From Eledone cirrhosa (taxonomy: Eukaryota > Mollusca > Cephalopoda > Octopoda > Eledonidae): a DNA stretch of 64,000 nucleotides. The translations under genes and the position numbers were made by a program. Below the pieces are notes generated by a model. The model made no database searches. It worked only from the letters and a program-made list of their open reading frames with translations, and was not told the DNA's origin. The stretch lies in contig OZ024759.1 of NCBI GenBank assembly GCA_964016885.1, forward strand, positions 3,755,546 to 3,819,545, in the 5' to 3' direction. Below, piece after piece: positions 1 to 8,500 of this stretch (within the stretch, counting starts at the first letter, position 1; every line of letters begins with the position of its first letter).

Positions 1-80
1 CTGTCACTTTATGAGACCCATAAACTCTACGACAAATATTACATATGTGTTGTGCTGGTGTGTTACGTAGAGCTATGGTG

Positions 81-375
81 CAGCTACACTTAGAATTTGC
101 ATCACCAGTCTGACACTCCTGTCTTGCTCAGAATATTGACCTCCTGGAGACTGTTCAAAAACATGCAACCAAGCGAATACCCTCCATCAGTCATCTACAA
201 TACTCTGAACCCCTGGCATGGATACATTGAAGCTCCGACATCTGGCAACTGACTTGGTAAACATCCACAAAATTATTAACCATCTTACCAACAACAACCC
301 CGAGCACCTTTTTGAATTCCATGTGTCTAACACACGTGGACATGCTAACAAAGTCAGAAAACAGCACAGTTGCTA
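81..375 (+). mobile_element. Decayed LINE fragment, C-terminal end of reverse transcriptase ORF
   Basis: Conceptual translation of the plus strand, allowing one in-frame stop and one frameshift, gives the 3' end of a CR1/jockey-like non-LTR retrotransposon ORF2. Recognisable pieces in order are LEFASPV followed by TGA where tryptophan is usual, NIDLLETVQKHATKRIPSIS (about 135-197), and after a frame change near 230 TLKLRHLATDLVNIHKIINH. The known family pattern is LEYxSPVWxPxxxxDIxxLExVQRRATKxIPxL followed by LxLPxLxxRRxRGDLIxVYKIxxG. The stops and frameshift show it is a dead copy. The 5' part would lie to the left of the window. LINE clade assignment is by memory of the family pattern and is less certain than the identification as a non-LTR element. 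Confidence 0.75.
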
Positions 376-775
376 GGTCATGTGTAGCTAGGTCAGGTCA
401 GGTTTCTGCTTGCTACTGGTACCTTATAACTCAGTACAACCTGCTTCATGGTAGAGTAGGCGGTGACTAAAACAGTTCCCCTACCAAACCAGGGTCTAGT
501 GGGGGAGCTGGTTTAGGGGAACCCCAGCAGCACAAAATGATGAGCTGTTAAAGTTCTATCTCATAAGAGACTTTTAATGATAGAGGCCCCAGTCAAGTTG
601 TTACAGCTCACATGTGTTAGTTTAGCTGATCCCCTACATGGTTCTATCTCAGAGGCGATTTCTCAGCTGTTTTAATGAAAAACAATATGAAAAAATGTGC
701 CCTGGTTAAGATACATAAAATTTCATGAGAATAAATTCTTACATTTATCGTCATTATATGTTCATTTTTTTAAAT
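376..775. other. Non-coding stretch, no gene recognised
   Basis: I see no supported gene here. It contains a short reiterated gctaggtca/aggtcaggt motif (about 371-403). Two related segments, each starting gttctatctca, lie near 552 and 641 and are about 90 bp apart, which suggests an old local duplication or part of an unrecognised repeat. The right end becomes T-rich before the minus-strand LINE fragment. Confidence 0.5.
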
Positions 776-1190
776 GTTTGCAGGGATTGAATGGATCTTA
801 TCTAGCAGAGTTTCCCTCCACAGTTCCTTAGTGATCTCTGTGAGGTTCACTCCATCTCATCTGCCCAAGTCTTCCTCTACTTCTTTCCATCGAGATCTCT
901 TGGCACTTCTTCACCCAACAATCATCATCCATATGCATCACATGTCCATACCAGCAGAGAACACTACATCTGAATCCTCATATCTAATTATTATTTCAGC
1001 TCATCTGAGCTTTGACTTCCATGCACATTAACATCACACATCCATTAGAACATGTTTGACTCATTTCTCTTCAGACATTGCATATCTTCTCTATTTACTG
1101 CCCATGTCTCATTACATGCAGCACCATACTTTGTATTTAGCCAGAATACAGCCTACCGACCATACAACATTATACAGCCATCATTCACTG
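776..1190 (-). mobile_element. Decayed LINE 3' end, reverse-transcriptase C-terminal region
   Basis: Read on the minus strand from about 1190 down to 776, shifting frame several times, the translation gives fragments ETWAVNREDMQCLKRNES, then WMCDVNVHG after a TAA, then YGHVMHMDDDCWVKKCQEIS and MERSRGR. This is the conserved tail of RTE/BovB-like or related LINE reverse transcriptases, normally Y/HGSETWAxTxxDMxxLxxxExxMLRWM followed by LRWxGHVxRMxDDxWVKRCxExxxxGxRxRGRPxKTW. The order and spacing fit well, but stops and frameshifts show it is inactive. A repeat containing the plus-strand string catatgcatcacatgtccat is familiar from octopus genomes. The exact clade is uncertain. Confidence 0.75.
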
Positions 1191-1229
1191 ACAATTCTCC
1201 ATGGTTATAAAGGCCCCCATCAGTCTCTA

Positions 1230-1507
1230 ATGATCATGGTTTTGTACCTAGAAAGTTTCCCTCCAAGGAATAAGCCTGGGCAAGGTTTGTTTGTGGAAGA
1301 CCAGCAGTCACCCATGCATACCAGCCTCCCTTCTCCATGCCACCGATGATGTCCAAGGCAAAGGCAATGGTTGAGACAGCTTGGCACCAGTGACGTCGCA
1401 ACTCATTTACAGCTGAGTAAACTGGAGCAATGTGAAATAAACTCAGTCTGAGAATTGAACTCACAATCTCTCAATTGCAAGCCCAACACTCTAAGCACTA
1501 AGCCGTG
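1230..1507 (-). mobile_element. tRNA-derived SINE of cephalopod type, minus strand
   Basis: On the minus strand the element begins with a tRNA-like head. A box A-like ggcttagtgctt lies at plus positions 1493-1504 and a box B-like agttcaattct at 1451-1461, the spacing expected of an RNA polymerase III internal promoter. The body contains ttatttcacattgctccagt and then actcagctgtaaatgagttg (about 1440-1400), which I recognise from cephalopod SINEs, and continues through a region ending near ggaataagcctgggcaagg. The stretch normally found between box B and the ttatttcac motif seems shortened. The left boundary is approximate because I cannot see a clean target-site duplication. Confidence 0.7.
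1451..1504 (-). promoter_or_regulatory. Internal Pol III promoter (boxes A and B) of the SINE head, decayed
   Basis: Box A-like ggcttagtgc (consensus TRGCNNAGYGG) and box B-like agttcaattct (consensus GGTTCGANTCC) are both recognisable on the minus strand. Each carries mismatches, so activity is doubtful. Confidence 0.5.
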
Positions 1508-1627
1508 GTTATACAACATCAGATTTCATATGTAGGTAACATACAACCTCTCTTTCCTATGTAGAGAGAAACCATTCATTGTCAAGAGAGAAGCTCCCAG
1601 GACATATATACATTAAGCTATACTTAC

Positions 1628-1853
1628 ATGTGTAAGTACATTGACATTGCTCCAAATCTCCTTGCCGATATTATGTCTCATCATTATCTCTATAGCAGTT
1701 CCATTAGGAATCAATATGGTGTAATCACATTTCTGGAAGCCACACTGTGCATAATCTTTGGGCAGATAAGCCTGGCTATTGTGGCTGTTTGAAGTTTTAT
1801 CATCAGTCAGTTCATGTTGTAGTCCAGTTACACGTAAAGCAGAAAATGGTTGC
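1628..1853 (-). CDS. Internal exon of a FAS1-domain gene: start of a FAS1 repeat
   Basis: This 226-nt minus-strand exon begins at 1853 after a pyrimidine-rich acceptor (attatttgttag) and ends at 1628 before the strong donor gtaagtat. The first base completes a split codon, then 75 full codons follow, ending in phase 0. The peptide contains VTGLQHELTDDK and then CDYTILIPNGTAIEIMM. This resembles the beginning of a FAS1 domain, where TGL...L...... is followed by the H1 motif (YTVFxPTNxAF). FAS1 domains act in secreted or GPI-anchored adhesion and matrix proteins such as fasciclin, TGFBI/periostin and stabilins. The insert between the first helix and the H1-like motif is longer than usual and holds two cysteines. 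Its starting phase matches the end of the upstream exon 3337-3187. The domain call is by motif only. Confidence 0.65.
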
Positions 1854-1929
1854 CTAACAAATAATAATAATGGTTTCTGATTTAAGCACAAGGCCAACAA
1901 TTTGGGGGAATGGGAAAGTTCATTAAATT

Positions 1930-2040
1930 TACACCATAAGGATGAAAGGCAAAGCTAATCTCGGTGGGATTTGAGCTCAGAACGTAACTATGCCGCTAAG
2001 CATGTTATCCGACACTCTACCGATTCTGCCAATCCACTGG
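1930..2040 (-). mobile_element. Second tRNA-derived SINE (cephalopod type), short or truncated
   Basis: On the minus strand a tRNA-like head starts near 2038. The box A-like region ggcagaatcggtagagtg is at plus positions 2013-2030 and the box B-like gagctcaaatcc at 1968-1979. It is followed by a short body whose plus-strand form is gatgaaaggcaaagctaatc. Plus-strand strings such as ggtgggatttgagctcagaa and gccgctaagcat are familiar from many octopus loci. It is a different SINE family from the one at 1230-1507. No clear target-site duplication is visible. Confidence 0.7.
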
Positions 2041-2063
2041 TAGTAGTAATAGTAATAATAATA
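2041..2063. repeat. TAA/TAG microsatellite
   Basis: About seven imperfect TAG/TAA triplets directly abut the head of the SINE at 1930-2040. Confidence 0.85.
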
Positions 2064-2695
2064 CCTGTCCTGCACAAACAACAATATAACTCTCAAAGAA
2101 ACTGAGAAATTAATCAAATATAAAGATTTGGAGACAGAAATAAGCTGAATATGGATGTTGAAAACAGAAACAATTCCCCTAGTAATAGGGAATGATTTAA
2201 AAAACAATACAGATACATAAGTAAAGTCCCATGACAAATATATATAACATGCTGAAAATAACACTACTAGATACTATAAACATATTACAATTTGTGAGGA
2301 TATAAAAATGATATATTTTCCTTATTTCACACGAGAATACTCTTTGTTCTAAAGCTAGTCTTGTTAACCACTCATGGCTACATGAACTAAGGTAAGTTAA
2401 TAACAGCTCATTCAAGGACCATATGTTGGCTCATGTAGCATACATTTATCTTGATTCTCAATTGCATTTAACTGAGAAGCGACATCTATGTCGTGGTAAA
2501 CCTGTTGATGGTCTGAAGAGACACGTGACTGAAGACAATATTGTCTTTATTATGCATTGCTTTTAAAGCTAAAAATCATCAGATGTCAAAAATATTAGAG
2601 ACAAAAAATGATGTCAACAACTACAACAATAAGAAAATGAGGGAGATATGACAAAACAAGTAAAAGAAAACATTAGATTGATTAATATTTCAGAG
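2064..2695 (-). other. Intronic sequence without recognised elements
   Basis: It is AT-rich, with no supported exon or repeat family. One small perfect inverted repeat, cgacat-ct-atgtcg, sits at 2480-2493. A minus-strand AATAAA is present near 2551, but splice-phase evidence argues against a gene end here. Confidence 0.5.
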
Positions 2696-3021
2696 TTGTA
2701 CTTGTCTAGCAGATGTCTTGATCTGAGACTGTGTTGTAAATGTCTGGCAGATGACTTGATCTGAGACTGTTGTACATGTCTGGCAGTTGACTTGATCTGA
2801 GACTGTGTTGTACATGTCTGGCAGATGACTTGATTCTGAGACTGTGTTGTACATGTATACCAGATGATTGATCTGAGACTATGTTGTACATGTCTGACAT
2901 ATGACTTGATCTGAGACTGTGTTGTACATGTCTGACAAGTGACTTGATCTGAGTGTGTTGTACATGTCTGGCAGGTGAGTTGATCCGAGACTGTGTTGGT
3001 GTGTATATGTCTGGCAGGTGA
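2696..3021. repeat. 38-bp minisatellite, about nine diverged copies
   Basis: The unit contains ttgtacatgtctggcag followed by atgacttgatctgagactg and recurs about every 34-39 bp, near 2696, 2733, 2770, 2808, 2847, 2884, 2922, 2958 and 2997. The copies differ by substitutions and small indels (for example tgattctga in one and a shortened gatctgagtg in another), so the array is old. It is unrelated in sequence to the large array. It lies in the intron just downstream of the 3337-3187 exon. The translations across it are repeat artefacts. Confidence 0.9.
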
Positions 3022-3186
3022 CCATGTCATTGATAGAGCCTCACTATCAGTGACTGTGTCAGTGACACGGTCATAAAATATGCAATGAAAATTTTGACAC
3101 TAAGAAATGTAAAAATAAATGTAAAAATAAATGACTAATTTTAACTAATTAGTCAAAAATAAATGAAAAAAAAAAAAAAATTTTAC
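3022..3186. other. AT-rich tract with poly-A run and small inverted repeat
   Basis: It contains a tandem of tgtaaaaataaa, an inverted repeat gactaatt-ttaact-aattagtc (3133-3154), and a run of 15 A (3166-3180). In minus-strand transcript order this gives a U-rich segment immediately after the donor of the 3337-3187 exon. Such U-rich segments can support weak donors through TIA-type proteins. Confidence 0.7.
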
Positions 3187-3337
3187 ATTTGAAGCCAAGG
3201 GTGATTATAGATGAGACTGGGTATATCCAAATCAGGAATGCCAAATACTTTATCAATCTTTTGAATGAGGCCGTTAGTACAACCAATGTCTGCAGTAATT
3301 AGTTTAGCTTGGACACCGGCACCATCAACATAACGAT
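3187..3337 (-). CDS. Internal exon of a FAS1-domain gene: end of a FAS1 repeat (H2 motif)
   Basis: This 151-nt minus-strand exon starts at 3337 after the acceptor tttctgtctccacag and ends at 3187 before the donor gtaaaa. It begins with the last two bases of a split codon and ends with the first two bases of another, so skipping it would shift the frame. The peptide includes [20 protein letters not shown] and then [12 protein letters not shown]. This is a good match to the FAS1 H2 motif and its tail, commonly V..ADIxATNGVIHVIDKVLxxP. The GIP linker recalls midline fasciclin and TGFBI-type multi-FAS1 proteins. An in-frame TAA follows the ATG formed by read-through (3185-3183), so a terminal exon is the alternative. 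I prefer splicing because the phase matches exon 1853-1628, which begins the next FAS1 domain. Confidence 0.75.
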
Positions 3338-3390
3338 CTGTGGAGACAGAAATTATAAAACAACAATGTCTTAGCAATGATTTAACACGT
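3338..3390 (-). promoter_or_regulatory. 3' splice site region of the FAS1 exon
   Basis: In minus-strand order there is a possible branch site tgctaagac, a T-rich tract and then tctgtctccacag ending at 3338. The edge of the giant array is only about 320 bp upstream of this acceptor. Confidence 0.6.
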
Positions 3391-3655
3391 GTGTATGTGT
3401 ACGAATGTGTGAGTGTGTGTGCATATGAGTGTCTATATGTATATGTGCGCATGTGTACATGTGTTTATGTGTGTCAACAAGAATATGTATCTGTGTGCAT
3501 ATGTATATTTGTGTGTGTGTGTGTGTGCGTATGTGTCTATGTGTGTTGTGTGTCTATGTGTGTGTGTCTATGTGTCTACGTTTATGTGTCTCCATGTATA
3601 TGTGTATGTGTGAGTATGTATGTGTGTCTAAGTATATATGTGTCTGTGAGTGAGC
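3391..3655. repeat. Degenerate TG-rich microsatellite flanking the array
   Basis: It is made of imperfect (TG)n, tatgtg and gtgtcta motifs, including a pure TG run near 3510-3527. Toward the right it acquires gtgtctatgtgtctacg-like pieces that approach the array unit. It is the likely seed from which the minisatellite grew. The ORFs here are low-complexity artefacts. Confidence 0.85.
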
Positions 3656-3755
3656 GTGTCTACAGAGCCTGTGTGGCTACAATGTCTGTGTGTCTACAGA
3701 GCCTGTGTGGCTACAATGTCTGTGTGTCTACAGTGTCTGTGTGGCTACAGTGTCT
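3656..3755. repeat. Proximal edge of the array with a 34-bp double unit
   Basis: Two copies of a 34-bp double unit, containing ctacagagcctgtgtggc followed by tacaatgtctgtgtgt, lie at about 3659-3726. They are followed by a further ggctacag variant. The agagcc and tggcta forms appear essentially only here, as expected for an array edge escaping homogenisation. Confidence 0.85.
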
Positions 3756-5567
3756 GTGTCTACAGTGACTGTGTGTCTACAATGTCTGTGTGTCTACAAT
3801 GTCTGTGTGTCTACAATGTCTGTGTGTCTACAGTGCCTGTGTCTACATTGTCTGTGTCTACAATGTCTGTGTGTCTACAGTGTCTGTGTGTCTACAATGC
3901 CTGTGTGTCTACAGTGTCTGTGTCTCTACAGTGTCTGTGTATCTACAATGTCTGTGTGTCTACAGTGTCTGTGTGTCTACAGTGTCTGTGTCTACAGTGT
4001 CTGTGTGTCTACAGTGTCTGTGTCTACAGTGTCTGTGTGTCTACAGTGTCTGTGTGTCTACAATGTCTGTGTGTCTACAGTGTCTGTGTGTCTACAGTGC
4101 CTGTGTCTACAGTGTCTGTGTTTCTATAGTGACTGTGTCTACAGTGTCTGTGTGTCTACAGTGTCTACAATGTCTGTGTGTCTACAATGTCTGTGTCTAC
4201 AGTGTCTGTGTCTACAGTGTCTGTGTCTACAGTGTCTGTGTGTCTACAGTGTCTGTGTCTACAGTGTCTGTGTGTCTACAATGTCTGTGTGTCTACAGTG
4301 TCTGTGTGTCTACAATGTCTGTGTGTCTACAGTGTCTGTGTCTACAGTGTCTGTGTGTCTACAGTGTCTGTGTGTCTACAGTGTCTGTGTGTCTACAGTG
4401 TCTGTGTCTACAGTGTCTGTGTGTCTACAGTGTCTGTGTGTCTACAGTGTCTGTGTGTCTACAGTGTCTGTGTGTCTACAGTGACTGTGTGTCTACAGTG
4501 TCTGTGTGTCTACAATGTGTGTCTACAGTGTCTACAATGTCTGTGTGTCTACAATGTCTGTGTCTACAGTGTCTGTGCCTACAGTGTCTGTGTCTACAGT
4601 GTCTGTGTCTACAGTGTCTGTGTGTCTACAATGTCTGTGTGTCTACAGTGTCTGTGTCTACAGTGTCTGTGTGTCTACAGTGTCTGTGTGTCTACAGTGA
4701 CTGTGTGTCTACAATGTCTGTGTGTCTACAATGTCTGTGTCTACAGTGTATGTGTGTCTACAGTGTCTGTGTGCCTACAATGTCTGTGTGTCTACAATGC
4801 CTGTGTCACTACATTGTCTGTCTCTACATTGTCTGTGTCTACAGTGTCTGTGTGTCTACAATGTCTGTGTGTCTACAGTGTCTGTGTGTCTACAGTGTCT
4901 GTGTGTCTACAATGTCTGTGTGTTTACAATGTCTGTGTCTACAGTGTCTGTGTGTCTACAATGTCTGTGTGTCTGTGTGTCTGTGTGTCTACAATGTCTG
5001 TGTGTCTACAGCGTCTGTATCTACAGTGTCTGTCTCTCTACAGTGCCTGTGTCTACAATGTCTGTGTGTCTACAGTGTCTGTGTGTCTACAGTGTCTGTG
5101 TCTACACTGTCTGTGTGTCTACAGTGTCTGTGTGTCTACAATGTCTGTGTGTCTACAGTGTCTGTGTGTCTACAGTGTCTGTGTGTCTACAGTGTATGTG
5201 TCTACAGTGACTGTGTGTCTACAGTGTCTGTGTGTCTACAATGTTTGTGTGTCTACAGTGTCTCTGTGTCTACAATGCCTGTGTCTACAGTGCCTGTGTC
5301 TACAGTGCCTGTGTCTACAATGTCTGTGTGTCTACAGTGTCTGTGTGTCTACAGTGTCTGTGTGTCTACAGTGTCTGTGTTTCTACAGTGTCTGTGTGTC
5401 TACAGTGACTGTATATACAGTGTCTGTGTGTCTACAGTGTCTGTGTGTCTGTGTGTCTACAACGCCTGTGTCTACAGTGTCTGTGTGTCTACAATATCTG
5501 TGTCTACAGTGTCTGTGTGTCTAAAATGTCTGTGTCTACAGTGACTGTGTGTCTACAGTGTGTGTGT
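3756..5567. repeat. Proximal array segment, outside the main higher-order copies
   Basis: It is composed of the same 15/17-bp units but in an order that I do not find as a whole elsewhere. It has no palindrome variant until 5408. It contains individual forms such as the double ctgtgtgtctgtgtgt (about 4962-4987). It may preserve an older arrangement. Confidence 0.6.
5408..5421. repeat. First of about 53 copies of the 14-bp palindrome actgtatatacagt
   Basis: This is a perfect self-complementary variant of the unit. Further copies begin at about 5872, 6614, 7030, 10533, 10833, 11550, 11988, 12729 and 13146, and the last is near 60987. I counted 53 by eye in the window. It always sits after a gtg and before gtctgtgtg, so it spread by duplication of blocks. 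Confidence 0.9.
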
Positions 5568-8500
5568 GTCTACAATGTCTGTGTGTCTACAGTGTTTGTG
5601 TGTCTACAGTGTCTCTGTGTCTACAATGCCTGTGTCTACAGTGCCTGTGTCTACAATGTCTGTGTCTACAATGTCTGTGTGTCTACAGTGTCTGTGTGTC
5701 TACAGTGTCTATGTCTAGTGTCTGTGTGTCTACAGTGTCTGTGTCTACAGTGTCTGTGTGTCTACAGTGTCTGTGTGTCTACAATGTCTGTGTGTCTACA
5801 ATGTCTGTGTGTCTACAGTGTCTGTGTGTCTACAGTGTCTGTGTGTCTACAGTGTCTGTGTGTCTACAGTGACTGTATATACAGTGTCTGTGTGTCTACA
5901 GTGTCTGTGTGTCTACAGTGTCTGTGTGTCTACAATGCCTGTGTCTACAGTGTATGTGTGTCTACAGTGTCTGTGTCTACTGTGTCTACAGTGTCTGTGT
6001 CTACAGTGTCTGAGTCTACAATGTCTGTGTGTCTACAGTGTCTGTGTGTGTACAGTGTCTGTGTCTACAGTGTCTGTGTCTACAGTGTCTGAGTCTACAA
6101 TGTCTGTGTGTCTACAATGCCTGTGTCTACAGTGTCTGTGTGTCTGTGTCTACAGTGTCTGTGACTACAAAGCCTGTGTCTACAGTGTCTGTGTGTCTAC
6201 AGTGTCTGTGTCTACAGTGTCTGTGTCTGCAGTGTCTGAGTCTACAATGTCTGTGTGTCTACAGTGTCTGTGTCTACAGTGTCTGTGTGTCTACAGTGTC
6301 TGTGTGTCTACAATGTCTGTGTGTCTACAGTGTCTGTGTGTCTACAGTGTCGGTGTGTCTACAGTGTCTGTGTGTCTACAGTGTATGTGTCTACAGTGAC
6401 TGTGTGTCTACAGTGTCTGTGTGTCTACAATGTTTGTGTGTCTACAGTGTCTCTGTGTCTACAATGCCTGTGTCTACAGTGCCTGTGTCAACAGTGCCTG
6501 TGTCTACAATGTCTGTGTGTCTACAGTGTCTGTGTGTCTACAGTGTCTGTGTGTCTACAGTGTCTGTGTGTCTACAGTGTCTGTGTTTCTACAGTGTCTG
6601 TGTGTCTACAGTGACTGTATATACAGTGTCTGTGTGTCTACAGTGTCTGTGTGTCTACAGTGTCTACAGTGTCTGTGTGTCTACAATATCTGTGTCTACA
6701 GTGTCTGTGTGTCTAAAATGTCTGTGTCTACAGTGACTGTGTGTCTACAGTGTCTGTGTGTCTACAATGTCTGTGTGTCTACAGTGTCTGTGTGTCTACA
6801 GTGTCTCTGTGTCTACAATGCCTGTGTCTACAGTGCCTGTGTCTACAATGTCTGTGTGTCTACAGTGTCTGTGTGTCTACAGTGTCTATGTCTACAGTGT
6901 CTGTGTGTCTACAGTGTCTGTGTCTACAGTGTCTGTGTGTCTACAGTGTCTGTGTGTCTACAGTGTCTATGTCTACAGTGTCTGTGTGTCTACAGTGTCT
7001 ATGTCTACAGTGTCTGTGTGTCTACAGTGACTGTATATACAGTGTCTGTGTGTCTACAGTGTTTGTGTGTCTACAGTGTCTGTTTGTCTACAATGCCTGT
7101 GTCTACAGTGTATGTGTGTCTACAGTGTCTGTGTCTACTGTGTCTACAATGTCTGAGTCTACAATGTCTGTGTGTCTACAGTGTCTGTGTGTGTACAGTG
7201 TCTGTGTCTACAGTGTCTGTGTCTACAGTGTCTGAGTCTACAATGCCTGTGTGTCTACAATGCCTGTGTCTACAGTGTCCGTGTGTCTGTGTCTACAGTG
7301 TCTGTGTCTACAATACCTGTGTCTAGAGTGTCTGTGTGTCTACAGTGTCTGAGTCTACAATGTCTGTGTGTCTACAATGCCTGTGTCTACAGTGTCCGTG
7401 TGTCTGTGTCTACAGTGTCTGTGACTACAAAGCCTGTGTCTACAGTGTCTGTGTGTCTACAGTGTCTGTGTCTACAGTGTCTGAGTCTACAATGTCTGTG
7501 TGTCTACAGTGTCTGTGTCTACAGTGTCTGTGTGTCTACAGTGTCTGTGTGTCTACAATGTCTGTGTGTCTACAGTGTCTGTGTGTCTACAGTGTATGTG
7601 TCTACAGTGACTGTGTGTCTACAGTGTCTGTGTGTCTACAATGTTTGTGTGTCTACAGTGTCTCTGTGTCTACAATGCCTGTGTCTACAGTGCCTGTGTC
7701 AACAGTGCCTGTGTCTACAATGTCTGTGTGTCTACAGTGTCTGTGTGTCTACAGTGTCTGTGTCTACAGTGTCTGTGTGTCTACAATGTCTTTGTGTCTA
7801 CAATGTCTGTGTGTCTACAGTGTCTGTGTCTACAGTGTCTGTGTGTCTACAGTGTCTGTGTCTACAGTGTCTGTGTGTCTACAGTGTCTGTGTGTCTACA
7901 GTGTCTGTGTCTACAGTGTCTGTGTGTCTACAGTGTCTGTGTCTACAGTGTCTGTGTGTCTACAGTGTCTGTGTGTCTACAATGTCTGTGTGTCTACAAT
8001 GTCTGTGTGTCTACAGTGTCTGTGTGTCTACAGTGTCTGTGTGTCTACAGTGTCTGTGTGTCTACAGTGACTGTGTATCTACAGTGTCTGTGTGTCTACA
8101 ATGCCTGTGTCTCTACATTGTCTGTGTCTACAGTGTCTGTGTGTCTACAATGTCTGTGTGTCTACAGTGTCTGTGTGTCTACAGTGTCTGTGTGTCTACA
8201 ATGTCTGTGTCTCTACATTGTCTGTGTCTCTACAGTGTATCTGTCTACAGTGTCTGTGTGTCTACAATGTCTGTGTGTCTACAATGTCTGTGTGTCTACA
8301 ATGTCTGTGTGTCTACAATGTCTGTGTGTCTACAATGTCTGCGTGTCTACAGTGTCTCTGTGTCTACAGTGTCTGTGTGTCTACAGTGTCTGTGTTTCTA
8401 CAGTGTCTGTGTGTCTACAGTGTCTGTGTGTGTACAGTGTCTGTGTCTACTGTGTCTACAGTGTCTGTGTCTACAGTGTCTGAGTCTACAATGTCTGTGT

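Larger units (their letters stand above)
1854..3186 (-). other. Intron between the two FAS1 exons
   Basis: The interval is bounded in minus-strand order by the donor gtaaaa (3186-3181) and the acceptor ttgttag (1860-1854). The upstream exon ends with two bases of a codon (AT) and the downstream exon supplies G, so the junction codon is ATG (Met) and the frame continues open. It holds a SINE, a TAA/TAG microsatellite, a 38-bp minisatellite and an AT-rich patch. Confidence 0.6.

Noticed and set aside
774..1349. Plus-strand ORFs of 85 and 97 codons
   Set aside because: They are antisense to the decayed LINE 3' end and the SINE, with no recognisable domain.
1234..1464. Minus-strand 76-codon ORF
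   Set aside because: It lies entirely in the SINE body and head.
1436..1507. Functional tRNA gene
   Set aside because: Boxes A and B are decayed, the cloverleaf arms do not pair well, and the sequence continues into a SINE body.
1977..2415. Minus-strand ORFs of 95 and 72 codons
   Set aside because: One runs through the TAA/TAG microsatellite (poly-Tyr) and the SINE. The other has no domain or splice support.
2614..3030. Minus-strand ORFs of 138 and 64 codons with repeated HVQHSLRS-like peptides
   Set aside because: They are translations of the 38-bp minisatellite.
3183..3188. Stop codon TAA making 3337-3187 the last exon
   Set aside because: A gtaaaa donor overlaps it, and the downstream exon 1853-1628 matches in phase and continues the FAS1 repeat order. 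It is kept only as an alternative.
3338..3452. Extension of the FAS1 exon ORF to an upstream ATG at 3452 on the minus strand
   Set aside because: The added residues are low-complexity translation of the TG-rich microsatellite and include the polypyrimidine tract and AG acceptor.
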